The translations under genes and the position numbers were made by a program. A DNA stretch of 64,000 nt, taken from NCBI GenBank assembly GCA_947504025.1, contig CANNFX010000001.1, forward strand, positions 967,501 through 1,031,500. Direction: 5' to 3'. Below, in pieces: positions 55,346-64,000 of this stretch (position 1 is the stretch's first letter; the number at the start of each line of letters is the position of its first letter). Origin of the DNA: an uncultured Sphingomonadaceae bacterium (GTDB lineage Bacteria; Pseudomonadota; Alphaproteobacteria; Sphingomonadales; Sphingomonadaceae). The notes below the pieces were generated by a model that saw nothing but the letters and a program-made list of their open reading frames with translations, ran no database searches and had not been told where the DNA came from.

Positions 55346-56590
55346 CTAGATTCCTGCATTGCTCAGGAAGGCCTCGATCCCGTGACGGTATTTGGCAAAG
55401 GTGTATTTGGCTGCCTCACCTTGCGCGGCGGAGCGCCAGCCGTTCAACCGATCGCGATCACCGATCGGGACACGCAGCGCTTCAAGAACAGTTTCAGTAT
55501 CAAGCTGATCGAGAATGAGGCCCGTCTCTGGCGTCGCGACCAAAGCAGCTCTATCGGATTGAATAATGCCCATGCCCGCAGCAAGCGCTTCATAGAGCAC
55601 AATCCCCGCGCCCTCGTGGTATGTCGGCAAAAGCAGCACGTCATGCTCTGCCATGATCTGGGGTACCTGAGCGCGCGGAACAGTAGGCTTGTATGTAACC
55701 CTATCAGCATATCGCGCGAACGTTTCGGCGGGCACCTTCATGTCACCAACAATTGTAAGAACAGCGTCACCTTCTGGGAGCTGGTCAAGCGCTTCCAGAA
55801 CATGATGGATGCCCTTACGCGGGATCACGAGACCCAGAAATAGGAACCGAACGGGACAGTGCTTTTTGACGGGCTCCGGGGCGGGAATGTTCGAAAAAAG
55901 GGCTTCATCAAAGCAATAGTCCAGCACCTGTGTTTTCGCCGCAACCGAAGCTACAGGTGAATGATCCACTAAGGTCTGCCGCGCATATTCACACCCAACT
56001 AGGATGTGATCAGCCAGGTCATATTCGCGGTCATCGCGTGCAATCGTGTCATCCGGCACGGCACGTTCCACCGGTAAGAACCATTCACCAAAGCGATCAT
56101 GAAGGTCGGCCATTGCCGCATTATAAGCACGCGCATCACCGATCGTCCGATCAAGAATGCAAGGACGGTCGCCAATTTCCTTGGCCAACTCGAAGGTGCC
56201 CAGGCTGCTGCCATTGTAACCCCACAGCGCCAAATCTCCGGGCGCGCGCACCAGTTCGCTAATACCGTGAACAAAGCTCCGGTTGCCTCGGCGGTCCAAC
56301 CACTTTGCAAATTCGCGTTGCCCCAGCCGGTTAGCTATCCGCTCAAGCCATTCGATCGCACCGCTGGTGTGCACATGCAAAGGATCTAGGGCCGGCATCG
56401 CCAGACGGTTGAATTCCGCTGATACTCTCTTCCCTAATTTGCCGGGTAGATATCGCTCAAGACGATAAGGCCATTCATCAGCTTTGTAGAAGAGCGACGT
56501 TGCATACCAGGCCAGACGGTCCGCCTGTTGAAGCGCAAGCGCGGTCTGCCAGCTATGCTGCGTGCCTGGGTGGAAAACACCAACATTCAT
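55346..56590 (-). CDS. Glycosyltransferase family 4
   Basis: 414 residues from ATG 56590 (an ATG at 56608 is possible). Donor-domain features are F-L-F-L-G-L-V-I-P-R-K-G-I-H, then L-L-P-T-Y-H-E-G-A-G-I-V-L-Y-E-A-L-A-A-G, the E-x7-E region of retaining GT-B enzymes. It is convergent with fkbM and divergent from the small gene at 56758. Orientation opposite to the operon suggests separate control. The acceptor is unknown. Confidence 0.85.
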   Translation of the reverse strand: MNVGVFHPGTQHSWQTALALQQADRLAWYATSLFYKADEWPYRLERYLPGKLGKRVSAEFNRLAMPALDPLHVHTSGAIEWLERIANRLGQREFAKWLDRRGNRSFVHGISELVRAPGDLALWGYNGSSLGTFELAKEIGDRPCILDRTIGDARAYNAAMADLHDRFGEWFLPVERAVPDDTIARDDREYDLADHILVGCEYARQTLVDHSPVASVAAKTQVLDYCFDEALFSNIPAPEPVKKHCPVRFLFLGLVIPRKGIHHVLEALDQLPEGDAVLTIVGDMKVPAETFARYADRVTYKPTVPRAQVPQIMAEHDVLLLPTYHEGAGIVLYEALAAGMGIIQSDRAALVATPETGLILDQLDTETVLEALRVPIGDRDRLNGWRSAAQGEAAKYTFAKYRHGIEAFLSNAGI

Positions 56591-56708
56591 TTTATGAGCC
56601 CCAATCATCAGCACGCATGCGCCAGGCAAAATTCCTAACCCATAGGAGTCGGTCAATCCATTCAATACGGAACGAAACCTGCAGCAAGAACAAAGAACTT
56701 TCCTACAT

Positions 56709-56734
56709 ATAACCATTATGGTTATTATTTAACC
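56709..56734 (+). promoter_or_regulatory. AT-rich inverted repeat in the divergent GT4/small-protein leader
   Basis: A 7-bp inverted repeat ATAACCA/TGGTTAT (56709-56715 with 56719-56725) is followed by TATTTAACC. It lies in an AT-rich gap between two divergent genes, 12-37 bp before the ATG at 56746, so it is a candidate operator or promoter core for the tailspike-like block. Confidence 0.35.
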
Positions 56735-56757
56735 TTCGAATCATCATGGAGGTTATT

Positions 56758-57186
56758 TTGACCCAAACACCTATCTCGGTTCCGGCAGGTTTCGCGCCAG
56801 CCAATGCCGTTGGCTTTTCTGATACTGACGGATCACTTGCCCTTGTGTCATCCGCCACTCCATTCCCGGTTTCGTTCGAACAACCCACAGCGCCCGATGC
56901 ATTGGAGGGCACGGCTACTGCTACTCTGCTAGCCGGACCATGGATGCCGGCGATCGGCCGTGCCATTACCCTATGCCTTTCCGGCACATGGAGCGGCAAA
57001 GTCAGCTTGCTCCGTTCGACTGATGGCGGCGCAACCCGTATTCCAGTGACAGCAGGCGGCCAACCGTGGGCAAACTTCACCGGCAATGCATGCGAACCTG
57101 TGTGGGAGGAGGCCGACGCTGCAGCCACCTTCTATCTAGATATAGTCATTTCATCGGGAGCAGCCAAATACCGGCTGGCTAACTGA
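56758..57186 (+). CDS. Small beta-rich protein, possible phage-tail-like adaptor
   Basis: 142 residues from TTG 56758, which has GGAGG five bases upstream; ATG 56746 would add four residues. The sequence is rich in G, A, T, P and short beta strands. The segment D-T-D-G-S-L-A-L-V-S-S-A-T-P-F-P-V resembles the D-G-x-x-V-S-x-x-N-P-L-P-V type of motif seen in many phage structural proteins. It has no signal peptide. It is 1 bp from the SGNH hydrolase gene, so the two are co-translated. A role in attaching a tailspike-like protein is inference. Confidence 0.6.
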   Translation: MTQTPISVPAGFAPANAVGFSDTDGSLALVSSATPFPVSFEQPTAPDALEGTATATLLAGPWMPAIGRAITLCLSGTWSGKVSLLRSTDGGATRIPVTAGGQPWANFTGNACEPVWEEADAAATFYLDIVISSGAAKYRLAN

Positions 57187-57187
57187 G

Positions 57188-58480
57188 ATGCCGATAGATT
57201 TTGCCGCGCGCGGCCTGACTGCCGCCGAAACCGCACGCAACCGCCGAATTAATGTCCTGTCGACACTGCGCCGATCAATGGAAAGCACCGGTCTGCGTCC
57301 GCCAAAGCCTGCGGCGATCCTTCCAGTCATTTCAGCTCCCGCTGCAGCGCCTGCCATTAGTAACAGTGCACTCCACTCCGCCATCTCCATGCCGGAGCGG
57401 TTTTTATTGACCGGCGGCGAATGGGGCGTTGCAGGAACACAATATCCCAAAAACCTGTTCATTCGGCCAATCACCGTACACCCCGGGACGTCTGGCGACC
57501 CGGCGACCGATGGCTTGCAAGGCCAAGGACAACGGGTCCGCTTTGTTTCTTGGGCGCCAGCACTTGAACTCCGCGTGCTTTACGGTGACGTGCACGGCGG
57601 TTTCCGGCTCAAGGTCAACGGTGAATATGTCCACCTCGGGCTGCTCGGAAATAGCTCTGACGGAACACCCGTTGGCGCGCCGCGTGTGATCGGCATCACT
57701 TGGGGCGATGGCAGTGCATCTGAGCGGCAGGCTCGCATATACGAGCTCGAATGGTCGTCAAATGGCAGTTTCGGCGGCGTTTACACTTCGCCCGAATATG
57801 ATGTTCAACCCGCCAGGCCAGCCGATGGCCTGAGATTGCTCATCCACGGCGACAGCATGATTTCGACAGTCGTCGATACTGCTACATTTGCAAGCGCTGA
57901 ACAGCCCTCTCTAGGTACGCTCCTCGCAAATCTCTTGGGGCAAAGTGATTGCTGGATTTCTGGTGTAGGAGGCACTGGCTGGGTGAATGACAATGGCGGA
58001 ACCAAAGCAAAATTTGGGGAAAGACAAACCTCAGATGTTATTACCCCGGCCCCTGATGTGATCATCGAACTTGGCGGTCGCAATGACGGGGGCCTGATTG
58101 ATCAAGCAGGGTTGGAAGCGATGGTCCGCGAATGGATTGCCAACGTGTTGGCCAAGAGGCCCGATACTATAATTTTCATGACCGGCCCCATTCTCTCACG
58201 TGGTGGTTTGGAAAACACAGCGGCTACGAATGTTGCAGTACGTGACGCGAAACGAAACGCGGCCGCAGGCTTTCCGAAGAATGTGGCCTTCATTGATAAT
58301 CTGACACGCGAATGGTCCACTGGATCTGGCAAGCAGACCGCTCAGCTTGGCGATGGCAACGCCGATTGGTGCACTGGCTCAGACAGCACGCATTTCACCC
58401 ATGAAGGTCACGAATTCTGCGCCAGTCAGATTGCCCACGCAGTGGCCGCAGCAATCGGCCCACTGATCGTCGCCCAATAA
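57188..58480 (+). CDS. SGNH/GDSL hydrolase
   Basis: 430 residues. The nucleophile block is H-G-D-S-M-I with Ser223; block II glycines are G-V-G-G-T-G near 259-264; block III is G-G-R-N-D (296-300); the terminal Asp399 and His402 in D-S-T-H complete the triad. A proline/alanine-rich linker of about 60 residues precedes a beta-rich domain (about 70-205) that I do not recognise. Such enzymes are esterases or deacetylases, and in phages they trim acetylated polysaccharides. No signal peptide is seen. It belongs to a three-gene block with its neighbours. Confidence 0.8.
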   Translation: MPIDFAARGLTAAETARNRRINVLSTLRRSMESTGLRPPKPAAILPVISAPAAAPAISNSALHSAISMPERFLLTGGEWGVAGTQYPKNLFIRPITVHPGTSGDPATDGLQGQGQRVRFVSWAPALELRVLYGDVHGGFRLKVNGEYVHLGLLGNSSDGTPVGAPRVIGITWGDGSASERQARIYELEWSSNGSFGGVYTSPEYDVQPARPADGLRLLIHGDSMISTVVDTATFASAEQPSLGTLLANLLGQSDCWISGVGGTGWVNDNGGTKAKFGERQTSDVITPAPDVIIELGGRNDGGLIDQAGLEAMVREWIANVLAKRPDTIIFMTGPILSRGGLENTAATNVAVRDAKRNAAAGFPKNVAFIDNLTREWSTGSGKQTAQLGDGNADWCTGSDSTHFTHEGHEFCASQIAHAVAAAIGPLIVAQ

Positions 58481-58511
58481 ATCCGGCAGCCAAACCAGCT
58501 AAGGAACATCC

Positions 58512-60584
58512 ATGAGTAATCTTACTTTCGCCAATATTTCGGCAATCAATATAGGCGGCACCGATCTTATCCAGACAACTGGCCGCGATATCATCGGGCA
58601 CACACCTGGAATCTATATCACTGATGGCAAGGCGACATCTTTGCAGTCAGCACACCCTCGACTTGTAACACAAAGTAAGAACGGTGTGGCTTATCGTGCC
58701 ACACCATCAGGCGGAACCATTTCCGCCGAACTTGCAGGTGCGGCGGGCGATGGTTCAGGCGATGATCGACCTGCAATCGCAGCAGCGCATGCCTATAGCA
58801 CAGCAATTGGCGCTCGCGGTATCGCGTTCGAATCGGCCGCATACCGTCTAACGCCAGTCCCAAATGCCGAGCATGAATATGGGCAGGGCGGACAACCCTG
58901 CTATGTCGTCCCAGTGAATGCCGGCAGGATCGACGGCCGCGGGGCAACCTTCCACTTGACCAGTGGTCGCGGTCTGGTTTGCGGCTGGTGGTATGCCGGC
59001 GGGATCACTGACCTCCCATTGGCAAACGATGTAACAGCAGGCGGGCGCTCGGTAACTTTGGAGGCTGGCCTTGCAGCGCAACTAGCCGTGAATGATTCAG
59101 TCATCTGGATGCTCGGCGACGTGCCTTTCGATACGCCAGAAACCTACAATTGGGGCATAGCAAAAGTAACCGAGATCGCGGGCGATACGGTGACGCTCGA
59201 CAAACAAATTCCCAAAGGCTTCACACTTTCGCCGACCCTAAATAACCGGCATCTGCGCAAGACTCAGTTCGCGCGCGATCTGACAATCAGCGACATCACG
59301 CTCGAAACTGAACTGGCCCAGGTTGGCATGGCCATTTACGGTGGTGAGCGCCTGTCGTTCACACGGATCGGCGGACGCAACCTTTCGGCAGCAACGATTG
59401 GTCTCCACTACGTCGACGGCGCAACGTTGACCGATTGCTGGACTGAAGGTGCACGGATTACTCAAGCCAGCAGCGGTTCAGCCTTCTCCTTCGCTGAATG
59501 CCGGAATATCGAACTCATTCGGCCAAGAGCCGCAGGCACACGGAACATGATCAGCGCCGAGGCGGGGGCAGAGGTAAATGTCATCGGCAGCCGGTTCGAA
59601 AATAACATCCGTGACGAAAACGGAAATTCGCTGAGTAACCAAGTGAAGATCTTTTCGGCTACCGGGCGGTCACGGATCAGTCTGCATGACACAACCGTCA
59701 CTGGTGATGGCGGATATTGTTTTTCTGTCCAGTCAAATGGAGTGGATGGGCATGATGGTGATATTTCTATCTCTGGCCGAACCAAATTGGTTCACCCCTA
59801 TGACCCTTATCAATTACCTATCGGTCGTATGAGCGGTGTTTTGGACATGGAAATAGCCGGATCGCGCGAAGTCTATAATCTGGATCAGTTGCGCCATTAT
59901 CGCCGCAGGTTCAATCTTCGCGACGGTCAATATCTCAGTACTTTGGGCCCGCGTGGCCTGCTGGTAAAAGCGCGTATCTACGTCTCACCCGGAATTACGG
60001 TGGGGGCCGGCCAACAACTGCAGGCATTTACGATCGGCCGACAGGGCGACAATGGATCAAATGTGGCGCACGGCCTGATGGGTGGGATACAAGCCGGGTT
60101 GGATTCTCAACTCGAAATCATCGGCGGGACCGTTGGCGGTGTACATTGGACCGACCGCCACGAGCCGCTTCAGATGGTGATCGCCACAGCATCCGGAAGC
60201 GGTCTGAACAGCGCAAGTGCTTTTGTTGAGATAGAAGCTTGGATGGCAGAGCCACAGGGCGAGAATTGGGCCGAAAGCGAAGCTGGCTGGCGCAGCAATC
60301 ACTCAGCCGGCGGCATCATCGAAGCACGCTTTAGCAACTATGATTTACCGGCAATTGTGGCCGGCGAATCCATCACCGCCGAATTTGCGATTCCCAATAT
60401 GCTCCCCACTGACCATATTCACAGTCTGAGTATTAGCTCCGGCCTATCAGGTTTGGCGATCCTTTCCGCCGAGGCGCGAGCCGGGTTCGCCAGAGTGATT
60501 ATCGAAAACCCCACTGCTGGCACAATCGATAAAGCTCCGACAGACATTGAGATTGCATATAGTCACTCATCGCTGGGGAGCTGA
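58512..60584 (+). CDS. Large parallel beta-helix protein, tailspike-like
   Basis: 690 residues. After a short N-terminal region, G-A-A-G-D-G-S-G-D-D-R-P-A-I (about 76-89) matches the G-D-G-x-x-D-D-x-x-A-I entry motif of pectate-lyase-like beta-helices in phage tailspikes and depolymerases. Residues 100-450 are short strand repeats; a C-terminal jelly-roll-like domain occupies about 480-690. There is no signal peptide or membrane segment. Polysaccharide binding or cleavage is the natural guess; no catalytic residues can be named. Its 3' end overlaps the convergent glycosyltransferase by 22 bp. Confidence 0.68.
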   Translation: MSNLTFANISAINIGGTDLIQTTGRDIIGHTPGIYITDGKATSLQSAHPRLVTQSKNGVAYRATPSGGTISAELAGAAGDGSGDDRPAIAAAHAYSTAIGARGIAFESAAYRLTPVPNAEHEYGQGGQPCYVVPVNAGRIDGRGATFHLTSGRGLVCGWWYAGGITDLPLANDVTAGGRSVTLEAGLAAQLAVNDSVIWMLGDVPFDTPETYNWGIAKVTEIAGDTVTLDKQIPKGFTLSPTLNNRHLRKTQFARDLTISDITLETELAQVGMAIYGGERLSFTRIGGRNLSAATIGLHYVDGATLTDCWTEGARITQASSGSAFSFAECRNIELIRPRAAGTRNMISAEAGAEVNVIGSRFENNIRDENGNSLSNQVKIFSATGRSRISLHDTTVTGDGGYCFSVQSNGVDGHDGDISISGRTKLVHPYDPYQLPIGRMSGVLDMEIAGSREVYNLDQLRHYRRRFNLRDGQYLSTLGPRGLLVKARIYVSPGITVGAGQQLQAFTIGRQGDNGSNVAHGLMGGIQAGLDSQLEIIGGTVGGVHWTDRHEPLQMVIATASGSGLNSASAFVEIEAWMAEPQGENWAESEAGWRSNHSAGGIIEARFSNYDLPAIVAGESITAEFAIPNMLPTDHIHSLSISSGLSGLAILSAEARAGFARVIIENPTAGTIDKAPTDIEIAYSHSSLGS

Positions 60585-61708
60585 TCCAATTTCGACAATT
60601 TCGTCACCGATGTGACGAAGTGAACCACATCACCGCGCAGGCTGTCGGCCTGCGCGGCATGTGCCATATTCATCCAGACCTTCTCGTCTTTTGAAAGCAT
60701 AGTCATCGCTTCAACTAGCGCTGCTGAGGAACGCGGATCAACCACCCAGCCGTTCACGCCATTGTCTATCATAATATCGACGGCCCCAGCGTTGTTCGAC
60801 ACCAAGGCGGGAACGCCCATTGCCATCGCCTCGATAACAACGAGCCCGAACTGCTCCTCAATGCTCGGCAAAATCAAACACAGCGCGTTGGCTAAACCCT
60901 CGCTGACCTGTTCGGTTTGCACAAAGCCTTCAAAGATCACGTCATCCGCGATCCCAAGTTCTTTGGCCCTATTACGCAGTTCGTCTTCAAGAGCCCCTGA
61001 ACCAAGAATCCTTAACTTACGATCACCCCCGCCATTGGTCCGCCAGACAGCATATGCATCCAAGGCGCAGGCGATATTTTTCTTCACCTCAAGGCGCGCA
61101 ATTATGAGAAAATCCCGTTCAGCGTGAAGACGGCCCCCAGGTGCCGGCGGGTGCGGCGATTGTTCCTGGATTCTGGCAACTGACAAAGTGTCATAACCGA
61201 GCTCTATCGGCCGCCTTCTAAACCCGAGAAAGTATAGGTAATCTCTGCTTCGATAGCTAGCCGTAAGGGCTGCACTGTATGGCCATAGAAATATGGACTT
61301 AACTAGCTCTCGGCGCAATCGGCGAGGGTAATCATCAAACTTGGAATCAATCATCACGACAACACGCTTGCCGAGCAGCCTTAAGATCATAGCTGAAAAG
61401 AACATCGGCCACAGCTGGTAATGACACAGATAGACATCACTCACGCCCAACTTACGAATTGCTCTGACCAAGGCAATCACCAAGGCTACCCCTGCCGCCT
61501 CCTGCGGCTGATCAAACAGAGTGGTGACAGGCACACGCTGGGTTCGACCGCCATGCCATTTGTAAGTGTGGCTGGATGCAGCAAGCTGAACTGCAAAAAC
61601 CCTGCCGGAATAGGCGTCATTCAGCGCTTCAAGCCGATCCGAATGGGTTGGCCCCAAATTCTCCCAAACGAAAGCCATGCTCAGCGGCTTCTCAGATTGA
61701 TCGGTCAT
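60563..61708 (-). CDS. Glycosyltransferase family 4
   Basis: 381 residues, GT-B fold. The donor domain has F-L-I-I-A-R-L-E-V-K-K-N, V-I-F-E-G-F-V-Q-T-E and L-P-S-I-E-E-Q-F-G-L-V-V-I-E-A-M-A-M-G-V-P, the E-x7-E region of retaining GT4 enzymes. The acceptor domain begins A-F-V-W-E-N-L-G-P-T-H-S-D-R. It faces the beta-helix gene, overlapping it by 22 bp, and is divergent from the sulfotransferase. It probably extends the repeat unit; the sugar is unknown. Confidence 0.86.
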   Translation of the reverse strand: MTDQSEKPLSMAFVWENLGPTHSDRLEALNDAYSGRVFAVQLAASSHTYKWHGGRTQRVPVTTLFDQPQEAAGVALVIALVRAIRKLGVSDVYLCHYQLWPMFFSAMILRLLGKRVVVMIDSKFDDYPRRLRRELVKSIFLWPYSAALTASYRSRDYLYFLGFRRRPIELGYDTLSVARIQEQSPHPPAPGGRLHAERDFLIIARLEVKKNIACALDAYAVWRTNGGGDRKLRILGSGALEDELRNRAKELGIADDVIFEGFVQTEQVSEGLANALCLILPSIEEQFGLVVIEAMAMGVPALVSNNAGAVDIMIDNGVNGWVVDPRSSAALVEAMTMLSKDEKVWMNMAHAAQADSLRGDVVHFVTSVTKLSKLDQLPSDE

Positions 61709-61822
61709 AAATGAAATCCAAAAAATTTGTTTTACACCAATAGGTTGTGCAAACAGACTGAGCCTTCCAGAGTAGCATTAGCTGCGGATTTCTGTACGGT
61801 CCAGCCGGCCGCTACGACCAAT

Positions 61823-61851
61823 TCAGGTGGTGGGCTCGATACACCACCTGA
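61823..61851. promoter_or_regulatory. Perfect 10-bp inverted repeat between divergent GT4 and sulfotransferase genes
   Basis: TCAGGTGGTG at 61823-61832 and its complement at 61842-61851 surround a 9-nt spacer. It sits near the middle of a 254 bp divergent leader, about 112 bp from each start codon. Its place suggests an operator shared by both genes; a T tract is absent. Confidence 0.4.
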
Positions 61852-61962
61852 TCTCGCCGCTCTTATTTGGAACAGCGCAATTGCAGCATAATCCTGCTGG
61901 CATCACGAGATTATCTCGCTAGACACTTGCATAGCAGCCCTCAAACTAGATCGAACATTACT

Positions 61963-62820
61963 ATGTCCGCCTGGCGTTGGTACTTTAATCGCGTGAAATC
62001 CTATATTGGGCGACCACGCCTAATTGTGCAGGAACGCGTCATCGAACGGGACGACCAAGACCGCTGCGAAAGCCCAATCTTCATCGTAGGTGTCCACAGA
62101 TCAGGCACGTCACTGGTAAGGCGGATGTTCAATTCACATCCGCAGATTGCCTGCCCACCAGAGACGTTCTTCATTGCCAACTATGTTGCCATGTTAGACG
62201 ATGCCGAGGTCGCGCTTGGCTATGAGGGGTTCGGTCAAAATGCCGAAGATATGCGAGCAGATCTCTCGCGCAAGGCAGCCTCTCAGCATGAGGCATTTCG
62301 GAGAGCACAAGGTAAAATAATATGGGCGGATAAGACCCCGCAATATACAAGTTTTCTTGACGGAATAGACCGACTGTTCGACCGAAAGGCACGCTTTGTT
62401 CTGGTGTTGCGGCATCCCTGCGATATCGTTCACTCGATCCACAAACGCGGTTGGCGCTTCAACGACATAAAAGACCCGTTTGAATCCACGATGATCTATG
62501 TCCGTCAGGCAATTGATAACATGCTCGCTTTCGAGGAAGCTCAACCTGGTCGTTGTGCCCGGCTCGATTACCACAAACTATGCGCTGCCCCGGGACCCAC
62601 ACTCGAAGTTGCAATGGCAAAGATCGGGATCGCATACGATCCTGAAATGCTGGCGTTCGGCGACAAGAATCACAATTACGGACTCGAAGATCCTGTTGTC
62701 CGGGGAAAGAAGTCGGTCGAAATCAGCACTGGTGCATGGCACAGCTGGACCGAGGCCCAAAAGGCGCGGGCCGTCGAACTGTTTGGCGAACGCGCAATCG
62801 ATGAGACGTATTGGGCATGA
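61963..62820 (+). CDS. Sulfotransferase family protein
   Basis: 285 residues. The PAPS 5'-phosphosulfate loop is V-G-V-H-R-S-G-T-S-L-V-R-R-M near residues 42-55, and V-L-V-L-R-H-P-C-D-I-V-H-S, the 3'-phosphate-binding strand, lies near 146-158. This shows a PAPS-dependent sulfotransferase, placing sulfate on a sugar or lipid. I use ATG 61963 (M-S-A-W-R-W-Y); an earlier start at 61867 would add 32 residues with no clear support. It is followed 38 bp later by the polymerase-like gene, so the two may be cotranscribed. Confidence 0.85.
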   Translation: MSAWRWYFNRVKSYIGRPRLIVQERVIERDDQDRCESPIFIVGVHRSGTSLVRRMFNSHPQIACPPETFFIANYVAMLDDAEVALGYEGFGQNAEDMRADLSRKAASQHEAFRRAQGKIIWADKTPQYTSFLDGIDRLFDRKARFVLVLRHPCDIVHSIHKRGWRFNDIKDPFESTMIYVRQAIDNMLAFEEAQPGRCARLDYHKLCAAPGPTLEVAMAKIGIAYDPEMLAFGDKNHNYGLEDPVVRGKKSVEISTGAWHSWTEAQKARAVELFGERAIDETYWA

Positions 62821-62858
62821 ATGAGGCCAACTTCCAGCCGAAGCAGGCCGGCTAACCG

Positions 62859-64000
62859 ATGTATCTGTTCGCCCTAATCGCGTCGGTCGTCGTCTACCTG
62901 GGCGTAATAATGGTCTTCGTGACGCGTCGCAGCTGCAACATTCTCCATCCGCTGACACTTTACCTGGGCTTTCACGGGATGGTCTTTGTCATACGACCTT
63001 GGTTTGCATGGTTCTATGACTACACGCTCATCTACCGCGTGTTCGAATTTGTACCCAGCGAGGCCGAGAAGGTAACTACGCTGGCCGTTACAAACCTTGG
63101 CCTGATTGCCTTTGCCACCACGTCACTATGGTTCGGCCACGCTCCGATGCGCTGGAACCGCGACACTTTTCAAACCAGTCGGCAAAGCACGCTGAAACGA
63201 TCACTTGCGGTCACCATCGCGATCTTTGCTCCGATCGCCATATATTCACTTTATACTCTGTGGGTGGACAGATCTGCTGGATCGCTGGGTTACGAACTCG
63301 ATATGGCGACCGGAACCACCGTCAATATTTCGGGCAATGGGTATGTCAAACAAGCGCAGATTGTACTGATTCCGATCACTCTTTTGATTGCATGGGTTGG
63401 ACGCTTCCGCTGGTATTCCCTTATCCCGCTGGCACTGTTCGTGTTCTTCCGTGCAGGGACTGGCGGGCGGGGGCCCATTATCATGGTGCTGTTCGGTCTT
63501 GCCTGTTTCTATCTGTACGAAAAGCGCAAGCAATGGCTCGAATGGAAAATGCTGGCCTTGATCATCGGTGCCGTCATGATCTTCAACGTAGTCGGTTCTG
63601 ATCGCGGAGCGGGGCTGCGCGGCGCCTTCAGTGGTGAAGAAGTGGCTGTCGAGATGGATGCATGGGACGATATTCCGCTCGCCCCGCTTGAAGGGATGGA
63701 TCTGGGAAACCTCGAATTTACAGAATATCTCGTCCACACTGTGCCGCGTAAAACCGGGACTTACGAATATTTCATCGACCAGCTGCAGATTTTTACCGAA
63801 CCGGTACCGCGCGCCATTTGGCGCGACAAACCAATCGGGCAACCGATCCGCCTGTTTAACCTGTTCGACTATGGATTTCCTATCGGCATGACCCGGTCTC
63901 TACCCGGTGAAGGGTGGACACAGCTCGGCTTCGCCGGGGTCGCACTTTGGTGCGCGCTTTGGGGCGCCCTGCTTGGCGCACTCTATAACTGGTTCATGCT
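62859..64000 (+). CDS. Multi-pass membrane protein, likely Wzy-type polysaccharide polymerase (3' end missing)
   Basis: The frame from ATG 62859 stays open to the window edge, so at least 380 residues are present and the C-terminus is missing. It begins M-Y-L-F-A-L-I-A-S-V-V-V-Y-L-G with many hydrophobic helices. A large loop with D-M-A-T-G-T-T-V-N-I-S-G and P-R-A-I-W-R-D-K-P-I-G suits an O-antigen or exopolysaccharide polymerase that joins repeat units in the periplasm. Wzy proteins share little sequence, so the call rests on topology and position next to the flippase and transferases. Confidence 0.7.
   Translation, partial: MYLFALIASVVVYLGVIMVFVTRRSCNILHPLTLYLGFHGMVFVIRPWFAWFYDYTLIYRVFEFVPSEAEKVTTLAVTNLGLIAFATTSLWFGHAPMRWNRDTFQTSRQSTLKRSLAVTIAIFAPIAIYSLYTLWVDRSAGSLGYELDMATGTTVNISGNGYVKQAQIVLIPITLLIAWVGRFRWYSLIPLALFVFFRAGTGGRGPIIMVLFGLACFYLYEKRKQWLEWKMLALIIGAVMIFNVVGSDRGAGLRGAFSGEEVAVEMDAWDDIPLAPLEGMDLGNLEFTEYLVHTVPRKTGTYEYFIDQLQIFTEPVPRAIWRDKPIGQPIRLFNLFDYGFPIGMTRSLPGEGWTQLGFAGVALWCALWGALLGALYNWFM

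Overview
The window looks like a chromosomal piece of an alphaproteobacterium of the order Sphingomonadales, most likely Erythrobacteraceae. This rests on an intact CtrA cell-cycle regulator, exosortase-A-linked polysaccharide genes, intracellular PHA depolymerase, split LPS-transport genes and the general protein style. The placement is by recognition, not by a search. No rRNA, tRNA, CRISPR array, transposase or integrase was seen, and no gene-free stretch exceeds 300 bases.

Layout. 0-5.9 kb: the end of an M61 peptidase, pyrophosphatase, lptB-rpoN and ctrA, with a leader upstream of ctrA that looks cell-cycle controlled. 6-9.2 kb: xthA-ribA-acetyltransferase facing psd. 9.3-14.2 kb (minus): a secreted beta-helix protein, a three-gene SPFH / ribbon-helix-helix / CPBP-protease operon with a palindromic operator-like leader, and recQ. 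14.3-20.4 kb: two tiny lipoproteins, a tightly packed four-gene acyl-CoA operon and a PPK2 kinase. 20.4-31.1 kb: phenylalanine hydroxylase, a small lipoprotein, a GlsB-like protein, uppP, an M13 peptidase, an ABC half-transporter, phaZ, a DUF4126 protein, and a thiolase/MaoC pair followed by an unusual array of nine hairpins. 31.1-35.7 kb: divergent exosortase-A-system polysaccharide genes (O-glycosylation ligase, glycosyltransferase, an acidic unknown). 35.9-42 kb: gltBD. 42.2-46.3 kb: an OmpA-like protein, a DksA-like protein, ung, rnd-lptC-lptA. 46.3-64 kb: a surface polysaccharide cluster cut by the window end.

The polysaccharide cluster makes GDP-L-fucose (gmd, fcl). It continues with no spacing through a WcaI-type transferase, a GMC oxidoreductase, an aldo/keto reductase, a flippase and an FkbM methyltransferase; all six junctions overlap. 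Beyond it lie two GT4 transferases, a sulfotransferase, a polymerase cut by the window end, and a three-gene block (small beta protein, SGNH hydrolase, 690-residue beta-helix) that resembles a phage tailspike/depolymerase module rather than polymer synthesis.

The main leads are the hairpin array (29.1-29.4 kb), the tailspike-like block inside the polysaccharide locus (56.7-60.6 kb), the SPFH-RHH-CPBP operon and its operator (10.3-12.3 kb), the GMC/AKR pair in the overlapping operon (50.8-53.3 kb), and the splitting of the classical lptCAB-rpoN order.
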